From the NCBI RefSeq assembly GCF_000237925.1, contig NC_031495.1, positions 20,046,435 to 20,110,434 of the forward strand: 64,000 nt of DNA. Reading direction: 5' to 3'. The position numbers and the translations under genes were made by a program. This DNA comes from Schistosoma mansoni. Lineage: Eukaryota > Platyhelminthes > Trematoda > Strigeidida > Schistosomatidae. Of the stretch, positions 24,659 through 36,900 are shown one piece after another. Under the pieces are notes generated by a model, which saw only the letters and a program-made list of their open reading frames with translations, had not been told where the DNA came from and ran no database searches. Position 1 is the first letter of the stretch, and each line of letters begins with the position of its first letter.

Positions 24659-27547
24659 CTATATATGTAGAGAGCCTATGATGTCTGTGTGGGACGTGGA
24701 TGTGTTCGTTTGCACCAGATCTATGCAGGTGAGGGGTTGATTAATGAGTCTTGTAAACGTATGTAATTTGTCTGCCATGCGTACTTCAGAAGGCAGACTG
24801 TTCCATATCAATGCGTACTTGATAAGGAAGAAGTTTTCACGTGTTTTTGATCTGTGTTTTTCAATTTTGACTGTGGATACTTTGTCTCGAAGGTTGTATC
24901 CATGTGAGTCTTGGTAGAGAGCTATATTACATGTGGAATAAGTAAGGTTTTGAAGGAGTTTGGAATAAATAATTAAGTTAGACCTAAGCCTNNNNNNNNN
25001 NNNNNNNNNNNNNNNNNNNNNNNNNNNNNNNNNNNNNNNNNNNNNNNNNNNNNNNNNNNNNNNNNNNNNNNNNNNNNNNNNNNNNNNNNNNNNNNNNNNN
25101 NNNNNNNNNNNNNNNNNNNNNNNNNNNNNNNNNNNNNNNNNNNNNNNNNNNNNNNNNNNNNNNNNNNNNNNNNNNNNNNNNNNNNNNNNNNTTAAGTATT
25201 TTGCGAGTGAAGTCTCCGCTGTATCCCTCCCACCTTAAAGTATATCAGATAGGCGTAGGTTGGAAAATAAGAACGAGCAGTATTCGACGATGGTTCTTAC
25301 GCAGGCTTTATACAGGATGATTTTAGTTTCGTTTTGAAAGAAATTACGAAGGATGAAGCCAAGCAATCTCCGCATTTGAGATCCTATAGTTGAGATATGT
25401 TCAGAGAAGTTAAGACTGTCAGAGTAATGTACCCCAAGGTCAGTTACTGATGTCAGTCTGAGCAGTGGGTTTTTGTTAAGTGCTAGTTTTAGTTTGAGTG
25501 ACGTGTTTCCAATACATAGCCAACCACATTTCTCTGTGTTGAGCTCTAGCCCCCAGCGTTTGCACCAGTCGTCTACTTTGTTGAGTTCATGTTGGATCGT
25601 TTGCATAGTACTTCGTACATCACCAATGTCAGTTTTATAGATGACTTTTAAGTCATCAGCGTAAAGGTAGGTCTTACCTGTGGTAAAGCACTTGCATATA
25701 TTGTTGATATAAATTATAAACAGCAATGGACCCAAGACACTACCCTGCACAACACCACTGGTTATTGGTCGAGGTGTAGATGTTGTAGAGTTAATTTTGG
25801 TTATTTGGTATCTGTTTGTGAGGAAAGACTTAATCCATTGCAATAGGGGGTTTATAATTCCAACTGACTGGAGTAACATAGTTATCTATATGCAGGGAAT
25901 GATCGGATATAGATGAATTGCACCACGTTTCCGTAATAAGTACAATAGTTGGATTTACAAGGAATGAAAGGGTTTTTAGGTGAGTAATTTTATTGGGCAG
26001 AGAGCAGGCATTGAACGAAAGAATAAGATATTGAGAATTACCATGGTGAAGCAGGTTAGAGTATAAATCACAATTAGTATTTTCATGAATACTCATAGGA
26101 TTAGCTAAGAAGAGAGTTGTGTTGCAATCGGAAATGGATTCAACAACTTTGTCATCATTTGAAGTATGTTTACTGTTGCCGGCAGAAAAGCCGGCGGAAG
26201 TACAAAAAATGTCTTCTCACTATTATTGGATATAACATTTGGTAAAGGAATAGTATACATATTTGGAGCCGGGCCAAGAAGGCTATCAGGTCTATGTGTG
26301 CGACCAAGTGGTCGTTTACAATTTAGATTGCTATTTATACCTGACGTATAGGGAACATGTTCTAAACGCCTATTTCCAAGGTTTGTGGTTGATTTTGGCT
26401 CCTTCATAATTTGAAGAGGGTCGTGTGTTGTTAAAAATGCTTGAGATGGATTGCAAGGTTCGAGTATATCGACGTTAAGCATGTGGTCAGGCAGATAATT
26501 TTTATGACCAGTTTTTCCGTTATCCGTTGCACAGTCACTGTAACTGGTTGTTGCACTAACAGCGATTTGGACTGTGTTATCACATTCGTAATCAGTACAA
26601 CTACTTAGGGTTGAATCTAAGTCAACATTCTTAAAAGGATGGGCATCACCTACATTGGGACTACTTTCTTTTGGGTTTTGAACTTTTGGAGATTCAGGAG
26701 AGTTTTTCGGTGGTTGCATATTCGTAAAGTTAGATGTCTGCTTAGGATCGGACTTAATTTTATGACCTTTAGGATTATGATACGCTTGGGTGTTTGATGC
26801 TGGTAGTGTGTAGTTATCTCGACCTGCTTTTCGTTGGCATGGTGTTCTATCTGGTAGAATCTTAATATCCTTGAAAATCTGTTTCTGTTTCAATGAATTG
26901 GAGGAATTTAAAAACTCACTAGAGTCTACAGATGAGTTGAATTTGAACAAGATCGGTGAGTGCATATCAAGGTGGCTTCTTTTTAATCTTGTGCATACAT
27001 ATGGTACGTGTGTCATATTGCTGGCTCTAAGCAGACTAATTTCCATATTTTTAAGGGCATGTGAGTCCGGTATATTAAACACAATTGCATTGCTAGATCA
27101 CCTTATTCTTTCAAATGCCTCTGATGCAACACGATCTAGGAAGTCATTTATGTCATTCATTTGATCTGGAGTCTCTGTGAGGTTAGGGTTGATGAGATAC
27201 TTGAGGGGATTGAGAATGTTCATGTCAATTTGCAGTCTTTTTATATCATTCGCATGGTCGCAGTTGTAATTATCATCATTGTTTACCAACAGAGTCTTCA
27301 ACACGTCTGGAATGGAGACAACTGGTAAAAGCTTGTCTGCTTCCGGATGAACGGAGTAGCTCGTCTCGCTGAAACTGTCAGTAGCAATTTTAGATTGTGT
27401 AGTTTTCCTACGTTTGGCTGGACGCCTACAAGCAGGGGCCTTTAATTTCTTTTGTTGCATGATAAGAAAGTGACGTATAGCAGATGGATTGAACAAAATT
27501 TTGGAAGGAAAAAAAATCAATGCCAATGAGTGAAGTCTAGTAATCAA
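24659..27547 (-). mobile_element. CR1-like LINE with ORF1 and internally deleted ORF2
   Basis: Minus strand. ORF1 runs from about 27547 (more likely from MQQKKLK near 27460) to 26105. It has a basic N-terminus (CRRPAKRRK), then an RRM-like block with NAIVFNIPDS and KIKIL/DIKILPDRTP motifs. An in-frame TGA at 27098-27100 splits it. ORF2 opens at about 26096 with the start of the endonuclease (ILSFNACSLPNKI, IVLITETW). Near 25860-25880 it jumps straight into the RT middle (SGVVQGSVLGPLLFIIYIN, catalytic YADDLKVI at about 25640), so the endonuclease C-terminus and the early RT blocks are deleted. The C-terminus (ENFFLIKYALIWNSLPSEV) lies beyond an assembly gap and ends near 24659. This is a non-functional copy. 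Confidence 0.85.
24992..25191. other. assembly gap (200 N)
   Basis: Exactly 200 N, inside the LINE at 24659-27547. The round length suggests a placeholder size. Confidence 0.99.
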
Positions 27548-29405
27548 AACCTATGCTTAACACAAGGGTGAATGTATCGTGAGGACCGGTGAAAGTGTCG
27601 AAAAACAATGGATAAGAATAGCAGGAAGATATTAACGGTGACAAAATATACTGTCATAAAAAATAAATGAATAAACGTATGACAGACTCACCGAATTGAA
27701 CAGGTGATTCCGGGAATTATGTGAGTTATATTATCCAAATACGATTTTGATGGAAGTATATGGAATAGTGAGTACAGTGCTTTGTCATACACGATTATAT
27801 ATATTTCTAGATATTAGGTAGAGATCCGAATAGATCCTGTAAATACATAAAGTACGTGTGTTGTAGCATCAAAACACGATATAATGAACAGAATACAAAT
27901 ATGAAATTATATTCCTCGCCGAATATGATTATATACGGTTTTTGGAATGATAGAGGAAGGTTATATCGTATAGCCAAAGTGAATATACAATTATTTGATT
28001 GTGAGTTATTGTATGAATATGATCATATATACCATCAATAAGTTTAAATTAAGATCTTATAGTATAGCATACAATTTGCAGCCTAAACGTGAACAGATCA
28101 GAATTAAGTTATCTTCCGTAATCCCAAGAAAAGATAATCCATCCAGCTCAGTGAGAATCCTAGAAAAAGAAAAACTGTAGGCCACGGCCAAAAAGTAACG
28201 TCCTCAGGCTAAATGTCACCAGGCTAACTAGAGTAACTTCTTATGGGAAGTTCGTAAAATTGATGAAACCATCAACAAAATTGGCTAACAAATTGACTTA
28301 TAATTATGGTTCAATGATTTAGTTTCCTCGTTATCTTCATTCGCTACAGGTGACTACAGTATATTTCTCTATCAGTTCCTGATTCAGTCAATATCTTAAA
28401 ACCTTTTCAGTCTCAGTGGAGGTTTAAAGGTACAACCATGCTTTGCAAATTATCATTATAAGTAGTCGAGCAAGTCTGAAGATAGTGTCGAATTTCCCCC
28501 AACACTAAGTTTCAAGCTATTATCGTAGACATGAGTCGAGAGTGTACTCCCCTTGGTTACAACTTATGTTCCCCCTGATAGTCACATGAGCATTACTCAT
28601 TGTCTGCCATCCTGTAAAGGTTTATTTGGCATGAAGCATCGTACAACACCACAGCGCCTATGTTTATGGCACATAGGCTTGGTTGATTTCAGCAATTCTT
28701 AACCACTTTATTTGTAATTAGTCGTTTTATACCTTATGTCAAACATAATGCTTGCAACTAACTTCTATGCACCATCAGCCGGTAGATATGAGTATAAATA
28801 ACATTTAGTCTAGAGCATGTTTCTGACGAATACACCCATGTTTAACCAATTACTGTCAGCTATCTCTCCAAAATTCACATAATTATAACTTTTCACGCAT
28901 TGAAATAATTTTTGATAACAATTAATATGTATTAGTAGTTTTAATAAATCATATCACGGTCAAACAATGACAAAATCGAGAAAATCTCTCTGTAACTAAA
29001 TAAATCTTGTCAAACTTCACAAACTAACTGAAATTTTAGTCAAAATTCCTCTTCTCCACGAGCACACTTTTTTTCATTTAGCCTACTAATGCAAATGCAT
29101 TTGGAAATCAACTCATACGGACAATATACCGGCATAAACGTCAACTGACTTTCTAATTTGAACGGAAGGTAATAATGATATCAAAACCGACACAACATTG
29201 ATTGTTTTTCTATTTCTAAACACGAAATACTTATACTCCCCATGGGTTAAGCCATTGACCAACGGTTATCACTAGGCATCTTACTACGACTTATTAAAAT
29301 ATTTCTTAATTACTGTAATTCCGCTTTGTTTAACTCCTAAATAATCTGAATGTAGATTTCCACTTTGCGCGTGTTAAGAATTGAACCAAACCTTTTGAAA
29401 CTGTG
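27548..29405. other. no gene recognised
   Basis: The part nearest 27548 is probably the LINE 5' region. The rest is AT-rich with only short spurious open frames. Confidence 0.5.
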
Positions 29406-29409
29406 ACAT

Positions 29410-29760
29410 GTATTGGTAAGCAGAGATGGATAGTGGCTAGCAGTGGAATCCAGGACGTGCGTTTCGTCCTATTTGGGACTCGTCAGCTGGATGTACCTGC
29501 ATCTCAGAGTTGATGTTCACTCTGGGGTTCGAACACAGTACCCCCGCTTCAAACGCCATCACATTATCCACTCGGCCACTGAGTCCTGATAGCCACTTGC
29601 TTGTGCGATGGGGTGAAGTTTAAATTTATTTAGTATCCATCTCTGCTTACCATGCTTGTGAAACAAGGCTATATTGAGGCAATACGCACAGTATGTACAT
29701 ATGCCAATTAGAGACTGACCAGTTGCAGTCCTAACAAATCGATGGGAAGATTCAAACAAA
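29410..29760 (-). mobile_element. Sm-alpha-type tRNA-derived SINE
   Basis: Read on minus, a tRNA-like head carries a Pol III A box (tggccgagtgg, near 29575) and B box (ggttcgaacccc type, near 29530). The hammerhead ribozyme follows at 29448-29492, then a short tail. This is the layout known for schistosome Sm-alpha elements (tRNA-related promoter plus active hammerhead). Upstream of the head, sequence to about 29757 appears to belong to the same unit. Segments 29415-29432 and 29634-29651 are perfect 18-bp inverted copies (ggtaagcagagatggata). The element looks complete. Confidence 0.85.
29448..29492 (-). ncRNA. hammerhead ribozyme, short stem III, in Sm-alpha SINE
   Basis: Read on minus, stem I is AUCCAG/CUGGAU. 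The core is CUGACGA (29486-29480) and stem II is GUCC...GGAC (29479-29466). GAAAC lies at 29465-29461, and a very short stem III is followed by GUC at 29456-29454, with cleavage expected between 29454 and 29453. All conserved core bases are present. Schistosome satellite hammerheads of this form self-cleave; activity of this copy is inferred. Confidence 0.9.
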
Positions 29761-29834
29761 CAATACTGAATGAATGTAACATGTATTTCCCGAACAGTTG
29801 CTGCCGCCTTATTTTTGATTTATGTTTCAGCTTA

Positions 29835-30095
29835 TCGATCCTGGGGGACCCTTATTATTCTTTTGGTACCTCTGGCGCACAACAATTCCAATCTATGTGG
29901 TATTGAACCAATGTCACGTTGATTCCTTTGGGAGGGTATCGTAGTGGTAATGGTCCTAAACACACAATCCTCAGAGCTGAACATGAGATAACTGAGGAAA
30001 TAGATATCCAACATTTGACACGAAGAGAAGGTCAACAATGGTGAACGCGGAAATATTCAGTTCAACTGAGTTAAATCAGATGGCGTGGTTTAGCC
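29835..30095 (+). repeat. interspersed repeat, copy 2
   Basis: Positions 29935-30095 match 18775-18935. The stretch 29838-29934 (tcctgggggaccctt onward) may be the upstream part of the same element, missing from copy 1. Confidence 0.6.
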
Positions 30096-30099
30096 TTGA

Positions 30100-33000
30100 A
30101 GACGTGGTCATTCCGTATAACTTGTCCTAACTCATATTAAATATATTAATCTATCTTCAACCTAAATGTGTTCGTTACAAAAGCTAAACGTTATCTCGGT
30201 GATTGTTACGATCAGACTTGCCAGAATAGACGATGATGTGAATTCCACGTAAGACCTTATAGATTGGTCAGACACATCATGACATCTACAATTTTAGAAT
30301 TTGTCCTATTATCATTATAATACTGATAATGAAGTTGACCACAATTCTACAACCATAAGTAGTTATTAAAAGACTTACAACAGTGTTAAATAGGATTGAC
30401 ACCTATTTCTTGTCAGCACCAATTGTGACATGCGTAATTGTCTTCCTTTATAACATACATAGAAATATTTCAATTACGGCAAACATTTGAGGCCACTAAT
30501 GATGACCAGGGTTGCTCAACGTCGCATATAAGATACGCATGTAATGCTTAACAAAAATTCATCACAGAATCTCATCATGAACACTAAATAGCAAGTAGTA
30601 ATCGGCACTGTTTAACATGATCAATCATATTTGAGAGTTATTTAGAATTCGTCCGAAAATTTAACAATTATCTACTGGAGAACTGATTAATATCATGTTT
30701 TTGCTGTTTCTAGTTCTAGTTGGCTTGAATGACCAGATTAAAGTTAACTGAACATTCTAGCAGATACAGAACAACTATTGAATCAGAATCTTCTTAATAG
30801 TGATAAAAAGTGAGTAGCAAGAGAATTATAATGGGCTAGTATAAGCATGAAAATACATTAACTCAGCTTATATTCCTAAACGTACAGAAAGGATGTGCTA
30901 GTAGAACACAGACACATATATATGAGAAATATGAGTCACCAGGAGAGTGAGTGCTTTCAAGTTCAAACACATATCCACAACTACGGTAATTTTGGAAAAA
31001 TAAATCCACGGAATGTCAGATATAGATCCAAAATGTTCGTATATAATTGACAGGGAATATCATGTGTGACTTGAGCCGAAATGTGACAAGGGACTTCTAT
31101 TAAACAGAGAATGACAGTCAAAATGTCAGAAGCAGGTGTGTATGCGAACACGTGTATTTAGCGAACGGGAGTCAGTAAGATATGCGAAAAGTAAAAAGGA
31201 ATAATGGAAGTCAGCCTACACAAAATCTTTTAGTCAATATAGTCTTTGCGTACAATGAGTTGAATTAAGAAAAATTACAAATGATGAAAAAAATTGTTTA
31301 CAATCATCCCTACAGAATGCATGACATAAATTGAAGTGAACGGTAAAAAATTCAGTAAATGGACTAGAAATAATGATAACCAAAAACATTTGACATGTCA
31401 CATGTACACGAAAATGCCCAAGTTTACTTATGTAGTCGTCGTGTGAACATACAGATAAATAAATTTCACGCCAAAATCCAACATTCACAATCTTTTGTCA
31501 GACTTATTTGCCCATAAACTATAGCCTTGACGTATTTGGCTAGTATAAGGTCTATTTTTCCAAGAAAACACCAAATACAAGTATCAGCCATGGCAGATAT
31601 AAGTGTATGAATGAAATAATCTGATCTGTAGACAAAATGTATCAGTCTGACGGTTCAAAGAACTTCTAGGTAGTTAATTCTGTCAGTCAATAGTGAACAC
31701 TATGACAGCTTGCATTCAAGGGTTTATTAGTCATATTGCCGTTGTTTTACTAACTGTGCCACAACAAACACGACCTTGAGTTATTTCAAAAGTGACCTTG
31801 TCGAGCGACGTTTGAGGACAGTCTCACTGGTTAGGTTTGAGGGTTAGGGTTAGGAATCCGGGTAAGAAATCGGGGCTGATTATCATTGTAAACTGACATC
31901 GTTTATAATTCAGAAATATCTGATAGGCACATGGATGGATTCATTTCACATCAAAATCAAGGGGTGCCATTCTGAATCTGGTTTTTCTATATACTGTATA
32001 TATACTCTATATATAATGTGGGTCCACCAGTTTTTCTCTTTAGGAATACAAGTTTTAATTCTTGGGAGATTTCCTGAGACAAACATTGACGTGATATCAT
32101 AAAACTGGTTTGAGCTCTTGAATAACTTATTATGAACGCAACTTTGCTATATCTGTTTGCGTAAGCCTTCACTTAGCAACAAGTTATAATTCTGTAAATA
32201 ACCACACAAATTCTTTTTAATGGTATAAGAAGTACATATATATTGTTTGGTTTCGCAGTGTGTATCTGGACTCTTGGGAATATATTCCCGAATGTTGTTA
32301 TGATCGTGTTACATGGCAAATGACTATTCCTCGATAGTTGTCGATCAGTTTAAAAAGGAAAACTCATGCTTACTCATTATAAGCTTTTGAATTGCTCTTT
32401 AGTTTCTGCATAATATTCTTTGGGTCACTTATGTAAATAACAAATCATAGCTGGCTTGAACCGTTAATCAAACGGTTCCAAAAGTTGTATTGTTTGGTAT
32501 CAAAAAGCATAAACTTTTACTATAGAGAAAAACTTGCCTGAGTACTACAATTGTCCAAAAGCTGGTTTGTATGTCGGTAATTTACTTCAGTTGACAGTTT
32601 ACTCGTATGTTCTGATGTGCAGTTAGACCGAGGTGTTATATAAACTAATTAAAGAAACCTCACTTTTTGACTCCTTCCTCAAGTGACATGCAGTCTGTCT
32701 AATCCTTGTCACTACTTTTTCATGATGCTAGTTGCTCACTACTGTTAATTCAGACTGCCGTAGTATGAGTTTTTTCTAGTTTCTCATTTATTCTATTTTA
32801 GATAAAGCTGCTACTAGTTTGTTTAATAGTGCGACCCAGACAATAAGCAGCGGGTTGTAAGTGTATCTCAACCAAAGATGTTTCTTAAAATAAGTATTAT
32901 CAGCTCTCAGTACAGTTACGACTTGTTTTTACACTTGGATTTGAACTTTTTATTTACGTCCGTTTGTTCTAAAATCTAGTATGCGCGCTCTCTGTAGTCA

Positions 33001-33220
33001 GACGGAATAACAGATAAGTGGGTTTTCGCAAATAATATAATATTTCCTTTCCTAGTTGCTTACTTGAATTCTTCTACTGTATAAACGACTTATAATGTCT
33101 ATTTGTTTTGTAAAACAGATATTATGAAAATATAGCCATCGTCGGCCTATTTGTTTGACTTTTGTTATTGAAACTAGTCGATACATTTATGCATTCAAAT
33201 AAATTTTGTCGTAGTCAGTA
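30100..33220. other. no gene recognised; short telomere-like tract
   Basis: AT-rich with only short frames. Positions 31841-31854 read gggttagggttagg, a brief TTAGGG-type tract. Nothing else is supported before the ISCA2-like gene. Confidence 0.5.
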
Positions 33221-33228
33221 AGCTAATC

Positions 33229-33739
33229 CATGCAACCTTCAATACTGAGGAATGTACAAACCTTATCATGGAAACCTTTCTGCCAGCTACCGCTTCCAGT
33301 CCGCAAGTGCTCTACTAAGCATCTATTATTTTTAACTGAAAATTCTATACAGGTAAGTAACAGCCCAAATATTCATTTAGTTACCCACCATTCTGTCGTC
33401 AGCGACTAAAACAAATCGAAGCAAAGGGATTTCTTATGAGAATCCTAGTGGATAGTGGAGGATGTTCGGGATTCCAGTATAAATTTCAACTTGTAGATAA
33501 AATTCAAGAAACCGACAAGTATGTTTTATAATTCTAGAAGGCTTATCTGATTGGATTTAAGAGTAGTCAAACAAGATGGCGTCGTTGTAGTTGTTGACGA
33601 TGTCTCGCTCGAATTTATCAAGGGTTCAACAATCGATTATGAAGATGAATTGATTCGATCTGGTTTCTGTGTTGTTGACAATCCACAAGTTGACAAAAGT
33701 TGCTCTTGCGGTGTTTCATTCAGTACTAAACTTGACTAA
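33229..33739 (+). CDS. ISCA2: ISCA2-like mitochondrial iron-sulfur cluster assembly protein
   Basis: A-type iron-sulfur carrier. ISCA2 acts with ISCA1 and IBA57 in late mitochondrial [4Fe-4S] assembly (family knowledge). Firm exons are 33381-33518 and 33562-33739, joined across a 43-bp GT/AG intron. The protein has MRILVDSGGCSGFQYKF, then VVVDDVSLEFIKGSTID, ending DKSCSCGVSFSTKLD. All three cluster-ligand cysteines (GGC and CSC) are present, and the C-terminus matches the family's end. The first exon is unresolved. An ATG at 33229 opens a basic, acid-free stretch (MQPSILRNVQTLSWKPF) typical of a mitochondrial presequence, but the GTAAGT donor at 33353 does not give the right phase. An alternative donor near 33306 would. 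WRAP53 follows 211 bp downstream on the same strand. Confidence 0.88.
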
Positions 33740-33835
33740 CTAAACTGTTTTCTTAATTAATCAACGTTTTTGTCTAGTACTTGTAAATTGTTCCGAATAT
33801 AGTAACTACCTACTACCTTGAGGAGTTTTACATTT

Positions 33836-33898
33836 TAAATAAAATTTAACGTTTATTTAGGAGTGAATTGTTCTCATGCAAGATTCTTTCTTTTTCTA
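33836..33898 (+). promoter_or_regulatory. poly(A) signal and strong 3' splice acceptor between ISCA2 and WRAP53
   Basis: An AATAAA occurs near 33838. About 50-60 bases on, ttctttctttttctag ends at 33898, 53 bases before the WRAP53 ATG. This is the arrangement expected for cleavage of an upstream message and spliced-leader addition to a downstream one. It could also be an ordinary acceptor for a 5' UTR exon. Confidence 0.5.
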
Positions 33899-33950
33899 GT
33901 ATAATTGAACTATCCAGCCTGGATTCAGTTCTTTTCGCTAGACAGAAATT

Positions 33951-36900
33951 ATGAATCCACCTATAGAAAATAAATTGATAATAAAAGAATGCACTAAGAA
34001 TGATACAGATTGTGAATTTACAAACACTATCGTACTAAGTAATGGTTTATATTTGGAAGAAGCTTTTGAATGCACTAATTCTTTGTTTTCAAAACTCAAG
34101 TCTCCTGAACCAATTGGAGATATTACAGAAAACACTGGTGGTTATAGAGATCCTACTGATGCTTCAGTTATAAGTAACACTGAACCAAAAGATTCTAGCT
34201 TCTTGTCACCTGAGTTTTGTACAAATTTACTAGACATACAAAACTCTGACAAGGTTAATAACTCTTTTCAAACTGGTGCAGAATCAGAAAAAGAATTATT
34301 TTTCGAGGCCATGACTAATCAGAGTGATTCAGAAAATAAACAGGATAGTTTTGAAATGAATGAATGCACTAATGTACAGGCTGAAGAATCAGAAAATATT
34401 ATGGTTCTTGAACGTGAAAAAGTAAACTGGATGTATTCGTCTCCAAAAGTGATTGCCTATGCTGATTCTGAGTTTCAACTGTCGGGAAAATTGCCTTTAC
34501 TTAATAATTACCTTCGAGGTTGTTCATGGTATGCTTGAAATTCTTAATATTTTTAAAATTATCTACTCTTTGAGCATTCTAGTTTATTGTCAGAAAAATT
34601 CTTTTTACTTATGAAAATAAGTTTTATATTACATCAGAGCTGTTGAGACTACTTCCTATACAATGAGAGTGCATATGTTATTGGATAATCTTTTCATTCA
34701 AAGCCTACATCTTGATTTTTCCTTCATATGTTAATTTTTAGAACAATTTAATCGAAATGTTGGTCATTTATATAATTCAATCTCACTATCTGAAACTGTC
34801 ACTTTTTAATCGCTATTTTGATTGGTTTCTCTTGAACTTACCAAATTAGTTAAGATGAAGACTTAAAAGAAGAAAATGTGATGTTTCCCTAAGCTATTAC
34901 GCAAGATCAAATTCGGGAGGTCCCGAAGACATACATAATTAAATGAGTTGACAATAACAATAATTTTTAAGGGCATCAAATTAAGTTTATAGAAGGTGAC
35001 TTAATGTTCAGTGCTATTTAGTGCTACAGTTACAGACTATGCCAAGATAGAAATCTAGTGTGAAGTGTTATTCTCTGTACTACCGTCATATCTTGTTTAA
35101 GTCTACAGATTAATTTTTGAGGTTCATCTAGAAACTTCTCTGTTCCTTAACAGTGTTTTAACTGTTTACCACATTTCCTCGTTAAACAGAGTAAGAGAAC
35201 TTATGTGGTCTCAGAGATTGCTTTGATAATTCGATGTAGTGGGATGGCTAAAAATTAGCGTCATTATCAGTAATTGTGTCCTTACGTTTATTCTTGGCAT
35301 AGTTTGTTTCGTGTTTGAACTTATTCATTCTGATGTAGTAATCTTCTTTAATTAAGTGTGCTCGGCATATTGCTGAAATATCCTAATAAATAGTTGCATA
35401 CGATCGTGTAAGCTCGGATTTTAACGCTACTGTAACTCCTTCTCGACGGTTCTTTCTGCTAAGTAGTTCTTATCACAAATGAATAGTAACGTTTTTCGAC
35501 TGTTTAAATCATGGTTCAACCTCGGGTCATTGATTTACAAAAGTTTCGGGTTAGTCGAATGTTAAATCATGTGACACTTAGTGTAAACTTACATATTTCT
35601 GATGGTTTTTAGTATTTTAAATGCGTACAGAATGCTTTTTTCAGGAAACATACGTAGTTTTCCAGAATGAACATGTGGTTAACTTCAATATTTTTAACAA
35701 GGGATTTTTCTAAGGCAATCAAGCTGCAGGTTGGGGACTTATGCTTCGTTCAAAGATTAAGACTCATTTATTGAAATATGAACTCAAGATTTGGTAAAGG
35801 TGTGCACCGACGCAAGTGTCAAATCAGCACAGACGGAACCAATGAGATGAATATCAAAGGACTCTTAACAGTAGGGTTATCGGTGATGTTACAAATTATG
35901 AACGTCGAGAGTATTGTTCGACTAAAAGGTATGAAATAAGGCAGTAAGTAGTAGGAACTAACATTTAAAATCGCGATCCTGGGGAAGATGATGAGTACAT
36001 GCGCGCTCTTATGATCAATTCAGGGTCAAGTTACCCAACATTTTTAACTATCGATGCTGTTGTTGTGCTGTTCCGGGTCATATAGTCTTCATCTACCAAC
36101 ACGGCTCGCATCATTCACTAAATTTGCGAAATAATGCTACGTTTTGGTTTAGGGGCCCCTGGTTTTCTCCCAACCTACTCCGCTAACTAGCTTTCCGGTA
36201 GTCGGTGACTGAGCGTATATAACGCATGTCCTATCCACTTCGATCGATATTCACAGTCTAAGAAATTGATTCTCCCATCTTTATTGTACTCAACAACTAA
36301 ATTGGGACTGTTCATCCGGCTGTTCTACTATGCTTTTAATAAATCTGTGGTCAAATATTAGTAACTTTAAGTTTAAAAATCACATTTAAAAGTTGATCTC
36401 ATCCGTTGCAAAAGATAACATCTTTCTAAAGGTTTGATTCTGATTATGAGCGTGTTGGTATAAGCGTACCCGTGGAGCCTAATAAAAGCATAAAAGTCAT
36501 AACGTTTTCACCGACTTCCTACTACCTTGTCAATATGTTGACAGTCTGTCATTGTTACTCATTCATAATGTAAATAATAGTATATGAATTTGTTTATTAT
36601 TAAAATTTTTTAGGTCTCCAGATGGTTCTTGTATTCTGACAAACAGTCACGATAATATTCTTCGTCTTTTCAATCTCCCCTCCTCAGTTTTGGAAAATAA
36701 CAGTTCAGAACTCTCCTATTCTGAACCAGAAGAAATGGTATGTTTTATTTGTTTATTGTTTTTAATACACTTAATTTTGGTTTGATGTTTAGTCACTAAA
36801 ATTTTCAAATTAGGTATCTAATAAAGTAATTAATCCTGGCAGCGACATTCCATTTATTGGCTGGGCGTGGTGGCATGCGCCTGTAATCTAGCTACTTGGA

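Noticed and set aside
29500-29590. Functional tRNA gene at the Sm-alpha head
   Set aside because: Good A and B boxes, but the cloverleaf is poor and it runs straight into the ribozyme.
31841-31854. True telomere or chromosome end
   Set aside because: Only 14 bases, with unrelated sequence on both sides.
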